Of a stretch of 64,000 nt of DNA, positions 34,076 to 44,062 are shown piece by piece; within the stretch, counting starts at the first letter, position 1; every line of letters starts with the position of its first letter. The notes under the pieces were generated by a model. It had not been told where the DNA came from. It did no database searches and was given only the letters and a program-made list of their open reading frames with translations. The position numbers were made by a program, and so were the translations under genes. The stretch comes from Yamagishiella unicocca (Eukaryota > Chlorophyta > Chlorophyceae > Chlamydomonadales > Volvocaceae): the NCBI GenBank assembly GCA_003116995.1, contig BDSL01000096.1, positions 186,001-250,000 on the forward strand, read 5' to 3'.

Positions 34076-34146
34076 ACGCATCTCACGGACCAATAGTGGA
34101 TTCCATTTGCAGCCGCACGCTGTTTCTTCCGACAGGAAAGGGCGAG
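34076..34146 (+). repeat. Dispersed direct repeat, copy 2 of 3
   Basis: Diverged copy: CATTTGCAGCCGCACGCTG then TTTCTTCCGACAGGAAAGGG, about 135 bp after copy 1. Confidence 0.7.
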
Positions 34147-34456
34147 CCGACGCGCGGCCCGCATGGTCGGCCGTACCGTGCGCATTCACGACTCGGCGGG
34201 GCGGACACCTCTGCTCCCGCTGGAGATGCGGGCCTTTCTTGAACGAAGCACTGTACGTACATACGTGCACGAACAAAATTGCTGAGTAAGCGACGCGGAA
34301 TCCGCGTCGCCTGCGCGAATGCGCGTTGGACCGCTGCGGGACTGACGCGCGACCTTAGCGCACCATGCCTTAATCTATAGGGAAGCGTAGGTTTCGTAGT
34401 CCTAGGCGGCCACGACCGCGCCGGTACCCGTCGGCGCATCGTCCGGTGCGGCGCTC

Positions 34457-35000
34457 ATGCTGGGCACGTGCGGCATGGCGCGAAGCGCGGCGAGCAGCGC
34501 GGCCGACGTCATAAGAGCAGTGGAGGAGCTGCTGGAATCTGATGCCAGCCTGCGGCGGCTTGCAGTGGAGCGGGAGTGGGGCGAGCTGGACGGCCGGCTC
34601 GTAGCGGCTCTGCGTGACGCGGCACCGGATAGGGTGCGGAACGTGACGCATGAGCATCGTGACGACTTCGAGGCGGTCGCTGACGCGGCGGACAACGTGG
34701 CGACCGAGGAGGCAGCGGCGGGGGAGGGCGCTGAGGTGAGGCACCTGGTGGTCAACCGCCGTGATGGGCCTAAGGTTGATGGCCACAGCCTCTCTGACCT
34801 GCCCCGCACAGGCGATGTTCCTGACGGACGGAGACGCGGCGGGGGAGGCTGCGGTACTGGGCTCGGGTCAAGCGTCCGGTGTGGGGTCGAGCGGTGGCGG
34901 CACGACTGGTGGCTGTGTGAGGACGGCGGAGCAAGGCGCGGCAGTGAAGGCGCATCTGGCGGCCGATATTGGGGCCAGCGGTGGCGTGACGAGCAGTCAG
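34457..35000 (+). CDS. Hypothetical N-terminal exons of a Helitron-type ORF
   Basis: An Ala/Glu/Asp-rich frame opens at 34457 (MLGTCGMARSAAS) and stays open to a plausible donor after GEGAE near 34735. A second piece starts after a CAG acceptor near 34811 (AMFLTDGDAAGEA) and reaches GVTSSQ before a GTGCGG donor near 35000. No family motif is visible. Position just upstream of the Helitron-like pieces suggests it is the 5' part of the same gene, but it could be non-coding. Treat as low-confidence. Confidence 0.3.
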
Positions 35001-35810
35001 GTGCGGTGCGGTGTACGGGGGAGACGGTATCACAAGAGATGGAAATTCGTGCATTGGTAATGCGCTTGGTGCTTGCCTGCTGACAGCCCCGGCGGCGGCC
35101 CGGGGTTCGCTGGCGCCAAAACGATTAGACAGGATTGTTACCGGGGGTTCACCGTCTTTCTGATTTGTACACGAGACCTCGCAGTCTCAAAATTTATTAC
35201 TCCTAGCTTATCGGTATTCTCTCTTGAATTCACGCGCAGTACGCATGATCCTGGAGGCCTCTTTTTGCACATTCAAGGCAGCGATAGACAGTCCGCCATG
35301 CGGGCTCGCGAACCTTCCATGTGTTCAATTTGTTAACAATTATTTCCGGTCGTCACAACCTAATCGGCTCGCAATCTATCTGACGCCATCGCCCGCGCAG
35401 GTCGGGCCAAGCCCTCGCGTGGCACGTGTTGCAGATGATGCAATTCGCCGTATGGGTACGAACAGCGTGGAGCTACAGCGGCGGCGTGCTGCGGAAGCCG
35501 CACGACAGCGGGCGCAACGGGGTGGTGCCTCGCGTGTGGAGGGCGCCGCACCGGGCGGCGCAACTGCCGCCGCCCCGGCAATTAGGATTCCGGGCGTCTT
35601 GTCAGCTCTCCCGCGGGCGGACGATGCAGTTGAGCGGCCGACGCCGATGACGGAGGCGCACTGTAGGCCGACTGTGGAGGACTGCTCGGAGGCCGTCATC
35701 AGCGAGAGCGAGCAGGTGCTCGGCTTGCGGTATCCCGACCAGCCGGACGACGCGAACCCGACCCCCTCCGAAGCGGTCGACGGACGAGCAGGAGGAGTAC
35801 AACCGTCGCA

Positions 35811-37352
35811 TTGCGGACGCGTTCCGGCGGCACATACATGGCGGACCATGTTCGGTGGATGCCCTGCGCTGCGTGCGCCGCCAAGCACTGTGGCGGCGAG
35901 GTGTCCCCGCACGCGCTGTCCAGCATCCGCCCGCTGCTCGGCGTCCTGCGTCGGGATGTACCCGGCACGCCGGCGGTGCCTCGTAACGGCGACACCGTGT
36001 GGCGCGACCCCTGCAGCGGCCTCGAGTATTGCCTGCTCGGCGACGAGCGGGCGCACTGCATCCAGCCGCCCGGAGCACCGCCGCCCATGCCGCCCGACTT
36101 TGGGCCCAACGCCCCGGCTCCGCAAGCCGTGCCCGTCGATCCGCCGGCCCCCGGCTCACAGGCGGCGCTGGACCATACCGTGTGGATATGCGGCGAGTGC
36201 TGGCCGACGCGCAGCAAGCAGCCGGCGGAGCTTCAGCAGCAGGCGCCACAGCGCTGGCAGACCGGCGAGGCGGCCCAAGCGTACGCAGTCGACGTGGAGA
36301 AGTACGTCCCGCATTACGCACTCGCGCGATGCGATCGCGGCGGCTGGCCCCGGCACCTGCGGCCGCTGAGCCTGGTGGAGGCGCTGACCCTCTGCGTCCT
36401 GCACCCACGCCGGCATGTCGTGTACTTGCGAGGGCTGCGCACGTCGAGGCCAAACAGCCTGCAGCAGCTGGGCCACACCGGGCACACGGTCGCGTACAAG
36501 GCGCCTGGCGCCCCCGCAATCGCCGCCACGCTGCCGTTCTCGCTCGAACAGCTGCCAGAATACATCACCGTGGTTTTCATCGGCCCGGCGGCGTCGGAGG
36601 AGGAGGCGCGAGCTATGATGCGCAAGGCGCCGGCGCTGCAGGTCGATGGTCCGAAGGTCGTCGAGTGGGCGCGATACCTGCCATCCTGCCCGGCGTACAA
36701 GGGCAAGCTCGCGCCGCCGGAACGGTTGGCGGAACTGGCTGGCTTCCGTGGCGTCCCGGAGTGCCTGGTGGCCAACGCCGTCCTGGCGTGCGACGCAGAT
36801 GCGGCCGCCGCTGTGGAGCATACGTTGCGCGCGGACCTGGAGGGCTATGCGCGCACCCGGTATGGGCGCAGTGAGGACGAGGCACGGCAGGGCGACACCG
36901 TGGCAGCACCGGCGGGGTTCGGGGGAGACCCGGCAGCACCGGCGGGGGGGCGGAGCGACGCAACTACGGCTTCTTTCGGCCGGCCTTCGGAGCTGCAACT
37001 ACCCGGTGCCATGCTGGGGATCCGGGGCGGCGGAACGTGGACGCTGCCGCCGCGCTCATCCGGGGAGGCGGTGGAGACCACCGACAAGCGGTGGCGGATG
37101 GAGCTGACCCATGAGGACACGTCGGCACGCACGCATGCTCGCACGGACGACGCGGCGATCATTGCGGGCCTGAGGGCGGTGCTGCGGAACCGCCCGGTGA
37201 TGTGGACTGCTTCTGCGACGCCGTGTTGGGCGGCCCTGGCGCGCGCCGTGCTGGCGGCGAACTCGGCGGTCACATACACGCCAGCCAGCCGCAGGATTCG
37301 CTTAAGGGAGCAGCGCGTGCGGTACTGGAAGGTGCGCTTCACGATTACCTGA
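35811..37352 (+). pseudogene. Helitron DUF6570-type region, probably decayed
   Basis: A 513-codon frame. Its start is a Cys-rich region (PCAACAAKHCGGEV, PRNGDTVW, EYCLLG) and WICGECWP, as in Helitron N-terminal regions. The centre matches the DUF6570 pattern: LSLVEALTLCVLHPRRHVVY, then GHTVAYKAPG, LPFSLEQLPEYITVVFIGPA and a late YLPSCPAYKG. Just upstream another frame reads EEYNRRIADAFRRHIHGG, which should continue into PCAACAA; the two frames are offset by one near 35850 where CCCTGCGCTGCGTGC is locally repetitive. This implies a small deletion and loss of function. The frame closes at TGA 37352. Identification is from remembered family motifs. Confidence 0.6.
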
Positions 37353-38815
37353 GTATAGTACCAGCGGGTGCTGAGGACAGCAACGGTGTCGTGCGGGGGT
37401 GCGGGGATGCGGGCGGCTTGGTCCTGAGCGCTGATGCATCCCGCCGGCCGTCCGCTGCGGCCCGGTTGTTTCGGTCCCCGACTGCTTGAGTGCATGCGGT
37501 TGCTTGCACAGCACATGCGGAGGTTGGAAGGGGGGCATAGAGAACGAAGGGAAGGACGGCGCTCAGGTCGGGCCCGGTAGCTTGCAGCTTGCTGTTGGGC
37601 GCGCTAACGGCTTACCACTGCTTCCGCAGGCCGAGCACGACGACGCCCCTAGTGAGGCGGAGCCGACCGCGCCGCCCCCCCAGCTTGCTGCGACGCCGCC
37701 GTCGGCTGCTAGCGTTCGGCGCAAACGTGTTACGGTTTGCGCGCACCGGCGTGCACAGGCGAGCTAGATGGAATGCGCGGAATGAGCGGCCTTGTCGCGC
37801 GGACGCATGCGGTGCTAGCGTCCGATCTGCGTTTTCGGAGCTCGCCACGTTTCGGAACCTCATATGCACCCGGATCGTGCCGTATACGCTCCGCAGCCGC
37901 TTCACGGTTCAAGCACGTCGGTCGAACCCTCGCCTCTGGCTCCGGAGCCTGCTGCCCCCGTCATGGAGCAGGCGACAAGTCCTGCCTTACCGGTACGTAC
38001 CTTTCCGGACAAGGTACTGATGTAAGGCGAGGCAGCCGGCGGCGGCCACGCCATTGACACAGAACTGGATGTGCCGTCGTGCCGACGGTCGCTCGAGTCG
38101 GCTATGCCTTGTTTTTATCCTCTAGTGCTGAAAAGCTTACGTCTGGACCTGGCTGGAACGTCCGTCCTCGTACACAGGCGGCCCCGCAGCTGTACGCCTT
38201 CAGCACCGCGGCGGGCCCGTCCCCGCTGACGGTGCAACAACTGCGGGATGCGGTCGCTGCTTTGCTGGCCAACGAAGCCCGAGCTGATCCGGAGCTGATG
38301 GCCTCGAGTGCCGCCGCGCTGGGGGCTGATAGCACGTCACCGGTGAGCGGGACTTGGGTCCAAGGCGCACGGCGGGGGGGGGGCTTATGAGTATCACCGA
38401 CGGACTTGTGTTCCTGACCGCTCGCATGACTTTTTCCCCGCACGGATCATTCTACATTTACACCTCCGTTCCATTCGGCGTTCTCTGTCGTGCAGGTATC
38501 CGCCGCCACTGCATGTACCCTCGCGGCGCATTGTGCCGCCGCGCCTTGTGCGACCGCCGGCGGACCTGCAAGCGATGTGGCCATGGACGGAGCCGGCGAA
38601 GCGGAGGTGCCGGCTGCGATTCCCGCTTACTTCACCGGTAGGTGCTTCTCCGGATGAACTAGTTGTGCGGTGCAGCGCCGCGTTCCTAGTGTGCGGTCAT
38701 GCGTTGCCATCGGCGGTCATGCGTTACCATCGACTGTTCCTCCTCCACGGCGTGGCGTTATGTTCCCTAGACGAGTTGCTCCCCTTGCCGGATGGAGGGA
38801 CGTTTTCATTGCACG

Positions 38816-39390
38816 TGGCTACCCGACGTCACCCATCACACAGGTGGCCGCCGGCGCTGCGCCTGTGCTCACGGCGCCTTGCAGCACCACCGGCGGCCCT
38901 GCCGTCGATACAGCCGCCGTGGGTCAGGCCGACGCGGCGGGCGCACCTCCGCCCGCCTCCGCCGCCTTCATGCACGGCCTCAGCGACCTGGACATCATTG
39001 TGGGTCAGGCGCAGGACGACAACATCGCCGCCACCCTCGCCGGCACCATGCAGCGGCCCGAGCTGGTGCGACGGCTGCTGGCCGGCGGCAGCATAGCGGT
39101 GCCTCGAGACACGCGCCCCGCCAGCTTCGCGGACGATTACCACCCGCTGTGGTTCGTCTTCACGCATCCCGAGTGCTTCCCAAACGGGATCGGCGCATGC
39201 CCCGAAGGCATGACGGTGTCGGCGTGGGGCCAGCTACTGCTCCGCCGCTGGTACGCGCCCGACGACCCGGGCATGTCGCCGTACTTCGTCATCGACCTGT
39301 ACGACGTATGGGCGCGCCACGAGGTCTCACGCCTCACACACGTCAAGCTGACGCTGTCGCCGCAGCACGCGGCGGCCATCGGTGAGCTGT
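38816..39390 (+). pseudogene. Helitron helicase-like N-terminal domain, frame-broken
   Basis: After an ACACAG acceptor near 38844 the frame reads Ala-rich linker, then LDIIVGQAQDDN, RPASFADDYHPLWFVFTHPE, CFPNGIG and YAPDDPGMSPYFVIDLYDVW, the pattern of the Helitron helicase-like N-terminal domain in which a short FP.G segment precedes a large helical part. The frame is lost at about 39385: the continuation LLQRGLMGAALRTELGKL is one frame over, with no intron long enough to bridge it. It seems to be a relic of a once autonomous element and shares orientation with the DUF6570-type piece 1.5 kb upstream. Confidence 0.6.
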
Positions 39391-40034
39391 CATGCCAGGA
39401 GGCGACCCCCGGGTCATCAACCTGCTGCAGCGGGGGCTCATGGGTGCGGCGCTACGGACCGAGCTGGGCAAGCTATCGACGGGCGCACAGCTGCTGTACG
39501 ACGGCTTCAAGTTCGTCAGCAGTCACGTGCGCGGCACGCCGCAGGCGGAGGCTGTACCGGAGGCTGTTGGCATCCGTAAAGCACTCGGTAACGGTGGTGC
39601 CGCCGACCCTCACCGCGCCCGCCTCACGCCCCAGCTAACCCTCGCCGTACGACCCCTCCCCCCGACGCCTTCGTGCTCTGGGCTGCACTCATTCTCCCCC
39701 CGCGCTTCCTCGCACACACGCAGGCCCGCGTCTGGCAGTCCGGTCTCCTCCGCCTGCCGACCGGCTGGCACTCCGGCGTTTCCGAGATCCTTGCCTACGT
39801 CGCCGAGGACATAGCCGGCGCGCCTTGCGCCAGCGCTTCCCCATTCGGACGCCCCCGGCCCCTCGACGACCTCACCTCGCCTGCCGCAATCCAGGGGTGC
39901 GTACGCCCCGCCCGCTTCTGCACCTCCCTCCCGACCTACGCACCGCCCACATTTCCCCCACCGGCTCCCCGCTCCCTTCCTATGACCCGCACGCGCAGGT
40001 ACCGCAACCTACGCCCCACCCGCCATTACCTCAA

Positions 40035-40725
40035 CCACACTGGTGCCACCCTTCAGCGCGCCACAGCCGCCCCGCCCCGCCTCATCCCGACCTCTGCAGC
40101 GGCCACGAAGATCGGCCACGTGGCGCCCCCTGCCCTCCGCAGGGGGCCAGGGGGCATCGCGGCCGCCGCCAGTGCTTTCGGCGGAACCGCCATCCTCGCC
40201 GGCGGCGCCGTCCTGGCCGCCGTAACGACAGCGGCGGCATACCACGACATCGACATCTTCCTAACGGGCTTCCCTGACGACTCTGCGGCTGCCGCCGCAG
40301 CCTGGCGCATCCTGCGCTTCGTCACCACGACGAGTTCCAGGTCGCAGTCGTGGATCGTGAGCGCGGGGTCCACGGGGCGGTGCGCGCGCACGGTGATGGC
40401 CCGGGAGCTGAGTCGGAGCTCGCGGAATCCGCCGAAGAAGGCGGTGACGAAGCGCAGGATGCGCCAGGCTGCGGCGGCAGCCGCAGAGTCGTCAGGGAAG
40501 CCCGTTAGGAAGATGTCGATGTCGTGGTATGCCGCCGCTGTCGTTACGGCGGCCAGGACGGCGCCGCCGGCGAGGATGGCGGTTCCGCCGAAAGCACTGG
40601 CGGCGGCCGCGATGCCGGTGCGGAGGGCAGGGGGCGCCACATGGCTGATCTTCGTGGCCGCTGCAGAGGTCGGGATGAGGCGAGGCGTGGTGGCTGTGGC
40701 GCGCTGAAGGGTGGCACCAGTGTGG
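40035..40725. repeat. Large near-perfect palindrome (arms ~285 bp, spacer 116 bp)
   Basis: The left arm 40035-40326 and the right arm 40443-40725 are reverse complements over almost their whole length. The main difference is a ~9-nt insertion in the left arm around 40140-40155 (CAGGGGGCCAGGGGG against CACCGG). The left arm runs from CCACACTGGTGCC to CTTCGTCACC; the right from GGTGACGAAG to GGCACCAGTGTGG. The spacer 40327-40442 is single-copy. Confidence 0.92.
40053..40640 (-). pseudogene. Fragment with a DIDIFL nucleotidyltransferase-like motif, duplicated by the palindrome
   Basis: On the minus strand the right arm and spacer encode AGGAVLAAV, HDIDIFLTGF, an Ala-rich helix, FRELRLSSRAITVRA and CDLELVVV. 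This order (GG.V...., .DIDIFL.G., ..RT..AITI, IQIVL-like strand) matches a protein region I recall from fungi and large DNA viruses, often near ankyrin repeats, with a nucleotidyltransferase-like pattern. Because of the palindrome, the left arm encodes the first half again on the plus strand. No complete gene is seen on either strand, so this is a duplicated fragment, perhaps cargo of the neighbouring element. The family assignment is from memory and uncertain. Confidence 0.4.
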
Positions 40726-41712
40726 ATCAGGACTCTATAGCGGCCATCGAAGAGGGCACGGCGTTGTGTTGTGTTGTACCTCGCCGGCGCTCATTTGCAG
40801 AGGGGCTGATGTTCTCTTTTGTGCAGGGCATTGTGTTAGTTGTGTTGTATGTCGCCGGTGTTCAAATGTGGATGTTGACGCCGCTCGCGCAGACCGCTGC
40901 AGCGGGAACACGTCCGTCAAGCGTCCTCGAGATTGCTGGGAATCACCCGCTGCTCTATTCCCTTCGCCTCGTTCGCATGCTGAAGCTTGCGACTCACGTG
41001 CTGACAGTAGTGTGGTCCAGCGTTCACGGCGTTTGCGTGTCAATCAAGACGTTTGCATGCCAATCTCGCGTTTTTGGTACTGAGTTATACTGTGTGCTGT
41101 ACAACGAGTCCTTCACGGTTTATGCGGTACTCCGTGTCGTGTATGCTGCGCCTAGGCAAGCCGGTCTGTCAGGGATGCATGCGCCATGTAAGGACACGCT
41201 CCTAGCGGGGAACGGAAGCACAACTGGGGCCGCCTGCGTGAGTTACTCGGCGTCATGCGGGTAGCCCAAGCAGACGCTCATCCGAAGTCCTCCGGATCAG
41301 GGTGACGAGGGAATGCCCGCTGCTATACTACCGTTGCCTGTTTCTGACGTCGACGTCTACAACACAGGACCGCTACTGCGGCCTACGCAGCTGTGGGACG
41401 CGTGCTCCTTTTTACAACCGAGTCCGCCTACAACGCGTAGGTTGCGGTACCTGCGCCTCATGCCATCCTCAGGTCTCCACCCGCAACCGTTCGCAGTCAT
41501 GGCTCTCGAATCCTCCGCATCACCGCCACCACGCGCAACACCCGCGCCACCCTGCAGGTGGCCATTCGCGGCATCCTGCTGCGGAACAGTGCACGCGGCT
41601 GGCGTTGGCACTGGATGGGTACGGGCTCATTCAACTGGGGCGCCCTCCGCCCCTAATCTCGCACACCGTACAATGCGGTGATACTACGTGCATCACGGGC
41701 GTACACCAGGCC

Positions 41713-41758
41713 ATTTATAGGAATTGTTTACAGTTGTCCTACGAGTCTATGCGTTAGA
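41713..41758 (+). repeat. Direct repeat, left copy (partner at 43012-43055)
   Basis: Both copies read GAATTGTTTACAGTTGTC, then TACGA and CTATGCGTT, with four or five differences, 1.3 kb apart and in the same orientation. Confidence 0.8.
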
Positions 41759-41821
41759 ACGTACTTCCGCGTCCGTGCTGCGACGCTAGGGTGGCTCGGG
41801 CGCTGTGCGGCCTGGACGGCA

Positions 41822-41896
41822 TGTAACGATTACAACTGTAACGATTACAACTGTAACGATTACAACTGTAACGATTACAACAGTAACGATTACAAC
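41822..41896. repeat. 15-bp tandem array, five copies
   Basis: Unit TGTAACGATTACAAC, itself nearly palindromic (TGTAA...TTACA). The same word ends the dispersed repeat near 42930. Confidence 0.95.
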
Positions 41897-42839
41897 AGGC
41901 CATACTCATACTGCGGAAACTCGCACCACGTGACCCCTTAGGGGGCGCGCGAGCGTCGGTGCATGGGGCCAGATGGGAGCTGCTTGCTGTTGCCGGTCGT
42001 CTAGATGGGAGTTCAGGAGGATGGAATGGCGGTGTCGTCTGGTATGTGGAGGAGGAGCTCCCGCATCGCCCGGGAACTTTCGGCACCGGTCGGATCCCAT
42101 CCAGCTCGCAGCAATCTGGTTCACACCTTCGCTCGCCGCGGCCATACTGGCTCGTCACGGTGGCTTTGCAGAGTGCCTGCGCTGAGTATCCTGTGGCTGT
42201 CCAGCTAGCCTGGTGGTCACCCACGCCCTTCGTTGCGAAGTATCAACTTCGCCAATGATGGCCTCTCAGCGGCGGCTTCGGTCGTCGCTCTACCTGATCA
42301 GTCCTGCAGGGCTGTATCCTACTTTGTGGTCTTCTTTCAGCATTTCTCTGGACTCTGGTAGCTTTCGCCGACACAGCTTCGTCGGCCCTGGTGTCTCTCG
42401 CGCATGCCGCAGCCGGTGCCAGTACGCAGCCTACGCAAGTCCTGCAAAGCTACCTGGCGTTGCATACTGAAGTGGTTTCCGTATTGCAGGCGAAGGTTGC
42501 GCCACGGCTCAGCCATTCGGGCGTGTTGCCGGTCTGCCTTTTTCTAGAGACTGCTGTTGGTGTTGACCTCAACTGGTTGATGGTATTAAGTACCATTGTT
42601 TCTTCCCGTCTCGCTATGGGCATCGGCCCGTTTCGGGTGTGGGACGTTTTCGGGATCTTGGGGGGGGAGTTATCCGATTGTGTTGCCGAGGCGTGCTGCT
42701 GTCTCTCCATTCGGGGGTCTGCTTGGGATGCATGTGGCCATGTGCAGGGGAGCCATCAGCGCAACCTCCCCCTGTGTATTGGTGCTTGCTGTTTCCTCTG
42801 GGCTCTCGGTTGTGAGGCTCTGGGTGGTTTGTCTTTCGG

Positions 42840-42950
42840 AACCGTCGGTTTTCTCTGCTTTCCTTGTCTTTTTCAGTGTCAGGCGATGCGCCCGATGGCT
42901 CTACCTTTTCAGGTCTGGAGCCCACTGTAACGATTACAACAACAGGCATG
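42840..42950 (+). repeat. Dispersed repeat end (partner at 46480-46570)
   Basis: Shared words: TTTCAGTGTCAGGCGATG, then GCCCGATGG and TCTACCTT, GTCTGGA, CCCACTGTAAC. A shorter copy (CTGGAACCCACTGTAACCG) sits at 5705-5725. Confidence 0.8.
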
Positions 42951-43570
42951 CAAGGAAGATGCACGAGCCCCTGATATGAGACGATACCTAAATGAACAGA
43001 TGTTGGACACTTTTAAGAATTGTTTACAGTTGTCTTACGAACCTATGCGTTGACGGACGATCTTCGTGACCGCGGACTTAGAGGCACGGTGCGTTTGGAG
43101 CGCCGTGCATTCCCGCACGCCCGTGGTTAGAGCACCCAGAGCACAGTGCATTTACACTTTTACAGCACCGTGCATTCCCGCGGGCCCGTTGTTGGAGCAC
43201 CTACGAATTGATGCCGAATCACTGTTACCCGTACGTGGCATTACACTATCCGCAAGACGGACCGCTGGCGTCCGTACGGGGGAACACTCCCCCCCCCCGC
43301 CGTAACGTACACTCTAGCCAGCTTATTGTATGCAAATGCTGAGTCCTGGGCATTGCCTTCTTCACCTGCTTCCAAATGCTGCCCACCTCCGACGGCGCGA
43401 ACGCATGTAAGCAGAACGTCCTCAATCCATAACGCAAACAACGAAACCACTACGTAAGCAATGTGACAATGCTGCATACTGCTAATCATCCACGAAGCCT
43501 TACAACTGTCCTAGGCGCTCAACCGCGACACACCACGCCCACACATCAATGACAATGCTGCAAGTATGGA

Positions 43571-43640
43571 ATCCCGCGCATCCCGCACATCAATAGTAAT
43601 TGCATATGGCCGCACGTAATTTTTTCCGAGAGGACACCTG
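43571..43640 (+). repeat. Dispersed direct repeat, copy 3 of 3
   Basis: GCATCCCGCACATCAATAG, AATTGCATATGGCCGCACG and TTTTTTCCGAGAGGA, matching copies at 33.94 and 34.08 kb. Confidence 0.8.
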
Positions 43641-44062
43641 CGGGTGGACCGGGCGGTCGGATAGCAGGAAGAGGCCGGCTAGCACACACTAACGCGCGCA
43701 TATTATCACATTTTGTTCGGCATCACAGAATGGACGCAGAGCACGCTGACGCTGCGCTGACGAAGCACTGTGAGGATATTGCACGGACACCGCTGCAAGT
43801 AAACGCGCGTGCCTCGCCTCCGACGCTCCTTTTGCTCCGTGGCGGTGCCCGCAGGGCGCATCGGTATGGTTGAAGCAAACGACCGCCACGCTCTACGTTG
43901 TAACCCCATCACCGCGAAGGAAGTTCACGGCTTTCGCCATTGGACTCAAGTCGAACAAGTAATGGGCCAGCCCAAGGTTTCATTCCTAAGAAGCACCCTG
44001 TTAGCTACCGTATCAATCCATTCTGCTTGCTAAGTAGTAAATCAATAACCGTGTGCAGCAGG

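Larger units (their letters stand above)
34440..39640 (+). mobile_element. Decayed Helitron-like element (edges not defined)
   Basis: Two typical Helitron protein regions lie in order on one strand: a DUF6570-like region (35811-37352) and a Helitron helicase-like N-terminal region (38816-39390). Frames change without splice signals near 35850 and 39385, indicating decay. Neither the Rep two-His motif nor the Pif1-type helicase was found, so the element is incomplete or its 3' part lies in unrecognised exons. The ends are not determined; a 21-nt hairpin with arms GCGACGCGGA/TCCGCGTCGC at 34290-34310 and direct repeats at 34.0 and 43.6 kb are candidates for boundary sequence. Confidence 0.6.
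40726..44062. other. Repeat-rich region without a recognised gene
   Basis: About 3.3 kb between the palindrome and the P450 gene. It contains a 15-bp tandem array, two pairs of dispersed repeats, a duplicated ~40-bp block at 43099-43139 and 43164-43205 (CCGTGCATTCCCGC, GAGCACC), and copy 3 of the direct repeat at 43571. Open frames (for example 42391-42930) show no family motif. Confidence 0.55.

Noticed and set aside
33137..34276. 379-codon minus-strand ORF
   Set aside because: No family motif, Arg/Pro/Ala-rich composition and overlap with dispersed repeats; long frames occur by chance at this GC content.
34290..34310. Helitron 3' terminal hairpin
   Set aside because: The hairpin is real, but no CTRR follows at the usual distance and it lies upstream of the coding pieces, so it cannot be called a terminus.
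42391..42930. 179-codon ORF with hydrophobic stretches
   Set aside because: No recognised motif and its end lies inside a dispersed repeat; not supported as a gene.
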